Below are positions 6,767-10,399 of a stretch of DNA of 10,399 nt, in pieces; position 1 is the stretch's first letter, and every line of letters starts with the position of its first letter. The notes beneath the pieces are model-generated. The model made no database searches, was not told where the DNA came from, and saw nothing but the letters and a program-made list of their open reading frames with translations. Position numbers and translations under genes: made by a program. Source of the stretch: JBDREF01 sp043820045 (GTDB taxonomy: Bacteria > Planctomycetota > Phycisphaerae > Sedimentisphaerales > Anaerobacaceae); the NCBI GenBank assembly GCA_043820045.1, contig JBDREF010000272.1:1-10399 (forward strand). The letters run 5' to 3'.

Positions 6767-6795
6767 TTGCATAAACTCCTTCCATACTCTATAAT
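6767..6795 (+). promoter_or_regulatory. Strong sigma-70-type promoter of the oxidoreductase unit
   Basis: TTGCAT (6767-6772) and a perfect TATAAT (6790-6795) are exactly 17 bases apart. The predicted start is at about 6802, giving a leader of roughly 138 bases before the ATG at 6940. A palindrome begins at the predicted start, suggesting regulation. Confidence 0.7.
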
Positions 6796-6802
6796 TCCGA
6801 TG

Positions 6803-6825
6803 GAATATGCCTGATTTGCATATTC
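6803..6825 (+). promoter_or_regulatory. Palindrome at the transcription start (candidate operator or 5' hairpin)
   Basis: GAATATGC (6803-6810) and GCATATTC (6818-6825) are perfect inverted 8-mers over a 7-base spacer, placed at about +1 to +23 of the predicted transcript. TTGCAT recurs at 6767, 6816 and 6827; the last two copies are 11 bp apart, about one helical turn. A dimeric regulator bound here would block the promoter. Alternatively the RNA hairpin stabilises the 5' end. No regulator gene is in the window. Confidence 0.45.
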
Positions 6826-6939
6826 TTTGCATTCCCGCTCCGCAATATGTCGGAGATTCGCAGGTTCGAAAGCCCGGGCGAGCGGGGATCAACAGATTGT
6901 ACCAACACAAATGTCCAGGGGTTAATAGAGGAACGGAAA

Positions 6940-8235
6940 ATGAAAGACAATACGAAGCACATATCGAGAAGAGATTTGTTGAAGGCCGGCGCCGCCGTCT
7001 CGGCAGCGGCTTTGGCGACATCCGGCAGCAGGGTCTTCGCCGCAGGCTCGGATAAGATGGGTGTTGCCATCATCGGGTGCGGCAGCCGGGGGACCAAAGA
7101 TGCAATAGATTTTCTTCATTCCGCCGAAGGTCTGGAAATGGTCGCCATGGCGGACCTCTTCCCCGACAGGATCGAAAGCTCGCTGGCCGCGATGCGGAAG
7201 GAATGCGGCGACAAAGTGACAGTCACTCCGGAGACGACCTTCCTCGGCTTCGATGCCTACAAGAAGGTCCTCGCCATGAAAGAGGTTGATGTGGTAATGC
7301 TGACGACTCCGCCGGCCTTTCGCCCGCAGATGGTGCGAGCGGCGATCGAGGCGAACAAACATATCTTCGTGGAAAAACCCGGCGCGGTGGACCCCGTCGG
7401 GGTGCGCTCGCTGCTTGCCTCAGCGGAGATGGCCGATAAGAAGCGTCTGTCTATGGTTGTCGGAACGCAGCAGCGATGGCAGCCGCAGTATCTCGAACTC
7501 ATCAAGAGAATCCACGACGGCCGGCTCGGCGATGTTGTCGGCGGCCAGGCCTATTGGAACTGGGGCAGCTCCAAGTGGCACTTCGAGCATAGAAAACCCG
7601 AATGGTCCGACATGGAATGGCAGATTCGCTGCTGGCCGTACTTCGTCTGGCTCTCCGGCGACCATATCGTTGAGCAGCATTTGCACAACATGGATATTCT
7701 CAACTGGGCCATCGGCTCGCCGCCGATCCAGTGCCTCGGCGTAGGCGGCCGGCAGGCAAGGACCGGCCCGGAGTTCGGCAACATCTACGACCACTTCGCA
7801 GTCGAGTACGAATATGCCAACGGCATTCGTGTTATGAGCATGTGCTCTCAAATCGAAGGCTCCACGCCGCGCGTCGGCGAGCGCGTCCAATGCACGAAAG
7901 GCGCGACTTACACCACGCGAGGCGAGGGCTACATCGAGGACGTCAAGGGCAAGAAGGTGTTCACGTACGACGACCCGATCCACAGCGGCGAAGTCGCCCA
8001 GTGTGCGAATTTAGTCAAGGCCATCCGCGCCGGCGAGCCCATCAACGAATGCAAGAGGCTCGCCGAGAGCACGATGACCGTGATACTGGGCCGCATGAGC
8101 GCATATACGGGCCGGGCGCTGAAATGGGATTGGGCCCTGAAGGCCTCGAAACTCGACCTTTCGCCCGAAAAGTACGCGATGGGCGATATGCCGGTGGCGC
8201 CTGTGGCAATTCCCGGCCAGGTCAAGTTGATTTAG
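6940..8235 (+). CDS. Tat-exported Gfo/Idh/MocA family oxidoreductase (431 aa)
   Basis: This is an NAD(P)-dependent sugar or cyclitol oxidoreductase with a Rossmann fold. The ATG at 6940 has GAGGAA about 6 bases before it. The N-terminus has a twin-arginine signal: SRRDLLK at 9-15, an Ala-rich hydrophobic stretch, and a likely cleavage near VFA-A (32-35). The dinucleotide motif GVAIIGCGSRG (G46-x-G48-x-x-G51) follows, and the family EKP motif is at 145-147. The second domain contains GDHIVEQHLHNMDILNW, where His and Asp residues of the usual catalytic set fall, and an extended WNWGSSKWHFE segment typical of planctomycete and verrucomicrobial members. Length is normal. Export by Tat implies folding with bound cofactor in the cytoplasm and action in the periplasm. 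It lies 122 bases upstream of a second Tat-exported oxidoreductase, so a shared role in processing glycosides is likely but the substrate is unknown. Confidence 0.92.
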   Translation: MKDNTKHISRRDLLKAGAAVSAAALATSGSRVFAAGSDKMGVAIIGCGSRGTKDAIDFLHSAEGLEMVAMADLFPDRIESSLAAMRKECGDKVTVTPETTFLGFDAYKKVLAMKEVDVVMLTTPPAFRPQMVRAAIEANKHIFVEKPGAVDPVGVRSLLASAEMADKKRLSMVVGTQQRWQPQYLELIKRIHDGRLGDVVGGQAYWNWGSSKWHFEHRKPEWSDMEWQIRCWPYFVWLSGDHIVEQHLHNMDILNWAIGSPPIQCLGVGGRQARTGPEFGNIYDHFAVEYEYANGIRVMSMCSQIEGSTPRVGERVQCTKGATYTTRGEGYIEDVKGKKVFTYDDPIHSGEVAQCANLVKAIRAGEPINECKRLAESTMTVILGRMSAYTGRALKWDWALKASKLDLSPEKYAMGDMPVAPVAIPGQVKLI

Positions 8236-8255
8236 CCGGGCTCTTCGGGTATAAT
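8227..8255 (+). promoter_or_regulatory. Putative internal promoter for the aldo/keto reductase
   Basis: TTGATT (8227-8232, overlapping the end of the upstream gene) and a perfect TATAAT (8250-8255) are 17 bases apart. The predicted start is near 8262. It may give the reductase expression independent of the upstream gene. Confidence 0.45.
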
Positions 8256-8274
8256 GGCTTAACTTCGGCCGAGA

Positions 8275-8296
8275 AGCCGGGTGCCGTTTCCCGGCT
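8275..8296 (+). other. Hairpin in the leader of the aldo/keto reductase
   Basis: AGCCGGG (8275-8281) and CCCGGCT (8290-8296) form a perfect 7-bp stem with an 8-base loop. No T-run follows, so it is not a classical terminator. It could be an attenuating or stabilising structure between the two genes. Confidence 0.4.
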
Positions 8297-8357
8297 GCGG
8301 CATCGGAGGAAATTTGACGTCCCTCGGGGACATACGTTTGAAGAAAAGGAGATGATT

Positions 8358-9410
8358 ATGGAAAGACGTTCATTCCTTAAAATCGCAGGTGGCCTCGCCA
8401 CAGGTTACGCCATTGGCGTCCGACCGGCAATGGCCGCCGAGGACGCTGTGGAAAAAGTCAACGGCCTGCCGCGACGCGTACTTGGCCGGACCGGCGAAAA
8501 AATTTCCGTAGTAGGCTTTCCCGGGCTTGCACTTACCCACTACGAACAGGACCGCTGCAACGCCGGGCTGGTCGAGGCCTTCGAGAAGGGCGTCAATTAT
8601 TACGACGTCGCGCCCGCGTACGGCAAAGACGGCGACTGCGAAAAGAAGATGGGCATCGGCCTGCAGGCGCTCGACCGCAGCAAGATTTTCCTGGCCTGCA
8701 AAACGAAGATGCGCGACAAGGAAGGCGCTCGAATGGAAATGGAGCGCTCGCTCGAACGGCTCAAGACCGACCATTTCGACCTGTACCAGTTGCACCACAT
8801 TCGCACGCCGGACGAGGTCAAGCAGGCGCTCGGACCCGGCGGCGCGATGGAGACCATTCTCAAAGCGAAAGAGCAGGGCAAAATCCGCTACATCGGCTTC
8901 TCCGCCCACACGACCAAGGGAGCGCTCGAAGCACTGGACGGCTTCGACTTCGATACGGTCATGTTCCCCATCAACTTCGTCGAGTTCTATAAGATAGGCT
9001 TCGGCAAGGCCGTCCTCAAGCTCGCCGCCGAAAAAGGAGCCGCTGTGATAGCCATCAAGCCGCTGTCGAAAGGCCCGTGGCCGGAAGGCGTCGAAAGGAC
9101 CCGAAAATGGTGGTATCGCGCGACCGAGACTCAGGACGAGGCGAACGCCGCAATGCGATTCACCCTGTCGCGAAAGGGCGTCGTGGCGGGGATACCGCCG
9201 TCGTTCCTCGACCTGCTCGACAGGGCGATAGAAGGGGGCAAGTCCTACCGCCGCATAACCAAAGAAGAGGTCAAGCAGCTAAGAGAGACGGCCGACTCGT
9301 GCCTGTCGCTGTTCGAGAGGGAAGAAAACCAGGTCGCCCGCGGCGAGCCGTTCCACGGACCGATATATCCCGACTGCCCGCACGAGTGCTGCGGCGGCGC
9401 TTACGCATAG
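8358..9410 (+). CDS. Tat-exported aldo/keto reductase (350 aa)
   Basis: This is an NAD(P)H-dependent (beta/alpha)8-barrel oxidoreductase. Of two neighbouring ATGs (8352 and 8358), the second is used because AGGAG ends 6 bases before it and abuts the first. The N-terminus, MERRSFLKIAGG, is a textbook twin-arginine signal, with probable cleavage at AMA-A (24-27). After PRRVLGRTGEKISVVGFPG comes the catalytic tetrad: Asp83 and Tyr88 in YYDVAPAYG, Lys115 in LACKTK, and His146 in LYQLHH. The strand GKIRYIGFSAHT and the C-terminal cofactor region are also present. The last residues hold a Cys cluster (CPHECCGG), but the full four-Cys ferredoxin tail of some relatives is missing. It follows the Gfo/Idh gene and has its own promoter-like sequence. 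The pair probably works on oxidised sugars outside the cytoplasm; how a periplasmic enzyme regenerates its cofactor is unclear. Confidence 0.92.
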   Translation: MERRSFLKIAGGLATGYAIGVRPAMAAEDAVEKVNGLPRRVLGRTGEKISVVGFPGLALTHYEQDRCNAGLVEAFEKGVNYYDVAPAYGKDGDCEKKMGIGLQALDRSKIFLACKTKMRDKEGARMEMERSLERLKTDHFDLYQLHHIRTPDEVKQALGPGGAMETILKAKEQGKIRYIGFSAHTTKGALEALDGFDFDTVMFPINFVEFYKIGFGKAVLKLAAEKGAAVIAIKPLSKGPWPEGVERTRKWWYRATETQDEANAAMRFTLSRKGVVAGIPPSFLDLLDRAIEGGKSYRRITKEEVKQLRETADSCLSLFEREENQVARGEPFHGPIYPDCPHECCGGAYA

Positions 9411-9446
9411 CCGCGCAACGAAGCGGACAAGGCCATAAAGAACCGT

Positions 9447-9469
9447 AAGGTGGGGCTCTGCCCCACCTT
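9447..9469 (+). terminator. Perfect 10-bp hairpin after the aldo/keto reductase
   Basis: AAGGTGGGGC (9447-9456) and GCCCCACCTT (9460-9469) pair perfectly over a 3-base loop, 36 bases after the stop codon. This is a strong stem and likely ends the two-gene unit. The following CGTTCTATATT has only a scattered U-tract. It may therefore act as a bidirectional or 3'-stabilising hairpin, or be a dispersed palindromic repeat. Confidence 0.6.
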
Positions 9470-9590
9470 CGTTCTATATTCTCCATTCTGCCGTCCGCCC
9501 CCTGATACCCCGTTTTCCTTGAATTCTGCCTCCGCCCCAAGGCGTCCTGTGGACCGTATTCTCCGTCAGGAGCCCCAAGGACTGTGATCT

Positions 9591-9610
9591 TTTTTCACTT
9601 TTTTTCACTT
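9591..9610 (+). repeat. Tandem 10-bp repeat TTTTTCACTT
   Basis: Two perfect head-to-tail copies of TTTTTCACTT lie at 9591-9600 and 9601-9610, followed by a degenerate TTCTTC. This marks the transition from GC-rich to AT-rich sequence. Confidence 0.7.
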
Positions 9611-9690
9611 TTCTTCAAAAAATTCAAAAATAACCATCAACATTTCCCCCTTGAGAATCGCTTATACTAATAGAAGCGCCGAACGCATGG

Positions 9691-9734
9691 CCGACGGTCA
9701 GGCTGCACATGAAATTGTTCTTGACCGTTCTGGC
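9691..9734 (+). ncRNA. Possible structured RNA upstream of the reverse transcriptase
   Basis: ACGGTCA (9694-9700) and TGACCGT (9722-9728) form a 7-bp stem over a 21-base loop. The stem extends past a small internal loop by GCC/GGC pairs. Many bacterial reverse transcriptases (retrons and some defence RTs) have a structured template RNA just upstream, so this stem is worth recording. A single stem of this size could be chance, and I do not see a full msr-msd pattern. Confidence 0.2.
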
Positions 9735-9840
9735 TCAAAAGCGTAGATTTCGAATGAGCGAGCAATGAAATGGGACGTCATGGCCAAGAAACGGTGGATG
9801 CAATGAATGATATCTACAGTTCTTTGGTGGATAGGCCAGC

Positions 9841-10356
9841 GTGATTATGGGAAGAACTCGTGCAAAATACAGTAAGATTGCTTCCAAAAAACGACATAGC
9901 AAAAGAATGTTTCGTCACAGTTTTGCTGATGGAAATCTTCGGAACGTATTTAATGACCGAATTTCCAGCAAGGATAATGCTGGCATTGATGGAATCCACC
10001 CTCATGATTGGAGAGAAGGAGAATCTGTTGAGATCATAAATCGTAAAGTCTCTGCTGGCACATACCATTTTACGCCCTACGCGGAAATACAATCTCCTAA
10101 AGGAAGAGGAAAATTACCTCGCATCATTGCGTTGCCGTCTGTGCGTGATCAGGTAGTACTCTCCGCACTAAAAGATTACTTACATAAGATGTTCCCGGAT
10201 GATGTAAATCGTAAGTTACCCAACTCCTATATTTATGAACTGAATGAAGAAATTCAAAATGGGCTACGCAAGAAGTTGTCTGTAAATTCTTTCATTTTGC
10301 ATAGGCGGTTCAGTCGTTCACTCCAGCGTTCATATTCAGATATCGTTTTCCAGTGA
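9841..10356 (+). CDS. Truncated reverse transcriptase (N-terminal part, probably non-functional)
   Basis: The N-terminal half of a bacterial reverse transcriptase is recognisable: NLRNVFNDRISS then AGIDGI (47-52), NRKV-x-x-GTYHFTPY (67-80), and KGRGKLPRIIALPSVRDQ (87-104), followed by VVLSALKDYL and LPNSYIYELNEEI (126-138). These are the RT0, RT1 and RT2 regions of group II intron-like or 'unknown group'/defence RTs; I cannot name the subtype. Motif A with its Asp should follow at about 150-160, but the frame gives FILHRRFSRSLQ and then stops at 10354. There is no YxDD motif in this ORF or in the remaining 43 bases. Typical RTs are 300 residues or more, so this is a truncated or frameshifted copy. 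The GTG at 9841 overlaps a tiny upstream frame (GTGA) and has AGG 5 bases upstream; ATG 9847 is the alternative. The sequence is visibly AT-richer than its neighbours, suggesting transfer. Confidence 0.65.
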   Translation: MIMGRTRAKYSKIASKKRHSKRMFRHSFADGNLRNVFNDRISSKDNAGIDGIHPHDWREGESVEIINRKVSAGTYHFTPYAEIQSPKGRGKLPRIIALPSVRDQVVLSALKDYLHKMFPDDVNRKLPNSYIYELNEEIQNGLRKKLSVNSFILHRRFSRSLQRSYSDIVFQ

Positions 10357-10399
10357 GCCATCGTTCATCGGTCTCCATCAATACAGCTGAGATCAATCG

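Larger units (their letters stand above)
9470..9840. other. Gene-free stretch before the reverse transcriptase
   Basis: There is no convincing protein gene here. It contains a C-rich, T-rich tract (9470-9570), tandem TTTTTCACTT repeats (9591-9610), an isolated -10-like TATACT (9663-9668) without a matching -35, an inverted repeat (9694-9728), and a few very short open frames. Two examples are 9687-9746 (19 codons) and 9770-9844 (24 codons, ending in a GTGA overlap with the next gene). Their coding status is doubtful. Confidence 0.4.

Noticed and set aside
6644..7021. Minus-strand open frame across the promoter of the Gfo/Idh gene
   Set aside because: It has Arg/Pro-rich composition, no ribosome binding site, and overlaps the near-consensus promoter and the Tat signal.
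7731..8357. Open extension of the aldo/keto reductase frame upstream into the Gfo/Idh gene
   Set aside because: It is the out-of-frame shadow of the Gfo/Idh gene; the Tat signal and ribosome binding site place the real start at 8358.
9651..9668. TTGAGA ... TATACT as a promoter for the RT
   Set aside because: The two hexamers are only 6 bases apart, so they cannot be a -35/-10 pair; no other -35 at 17 bases is visible.
1..10399. CRISPR array
   Set aside because: No regularly spaced direct repeats of 24-40 bases were seen; only short tandem or isolated repeats are present.

Overview
The window looks like bacterial chromosome of moderately high GC with an accessory, AT-richer patch at each end. 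Two neighbouring Tat-exported proteins (a Gfo/Idh/MocA oxidoreductase and an aldo/keto reductase), a 'vertebrate-length' glycogen phosphorylase and a tRNA gene without encoded CCA fit a member of the Planctomycetes-Verrucomicrobia group, perhaps a Phycisphaerae-like planctomycete. This placement is an inference from gene style, not from a marker gene.

Layout. Positions 1-127 hold the 5' end of a tyrosine-recombinase-type integrase on the minus strand. It reads away from a tRNA-Ser(UGA) gene (387-471, minus), and the A/T-rich stretch between them carries repeated CCAAAA motifs. This is the usual arrangement of an integrative element inserted at a tRNA 3' end, with the element extending left out of the window. 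The tRNA has a recognisable promoter (507-535, minus) that lies back to back with the promoter (574-602) of glycogen phosphorylase (641-3175).

Convergent with glgP is a CelD/BcsL-like (Acetyltransf_6) acyltransferase gene (3231-4364, minus). Divergent from that is a two-gene unit with overlapping stop and start: a left-handed beta-helix (hexapeptide) acyltransferase (4615-5178) and a beta-keto-acid cleavage enzyme of the BKACE/DUF849 family (5175-6083). The three together suggest acyl decoration of a surface glycan, with the BKACE possibly supplying or recycling the acyl-CoA. A small Cys-containing putative lipoprotein (6147-6476, minus) follows.

After a 463-base gene-free stretch comes a strong promoter (6767-6795) with a palindrome at its start site. 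It drives a Tat-exported Gfo/Idh/MocA oxidoreductase (6940-8235), followed by a Tat-exported aldo/keto reductase (8358-9410) that also has its own promoter-like sequence. Both are probably periplasmic redox enzymes acting on sugars or sugar derivatives. A perfect 10-bp hairpin (9447-9469) closes this unit.

The right end (about 9590 onward) changes character. It has tandem T-rich repeats, a possible structured RNA region, and an AT-rich ORF (9841-10356) that encodes the N-terminal part of a reverse transcriptase but stops before any YxDD catalytic motif. It is either a decayed retroelement or defence RT, or one broken by an insertion or frameshift. The best leads for something new are the BKACE/acyltransferase module, the tRNA-Ser integration junction, and the truncated RT with its structured leader.
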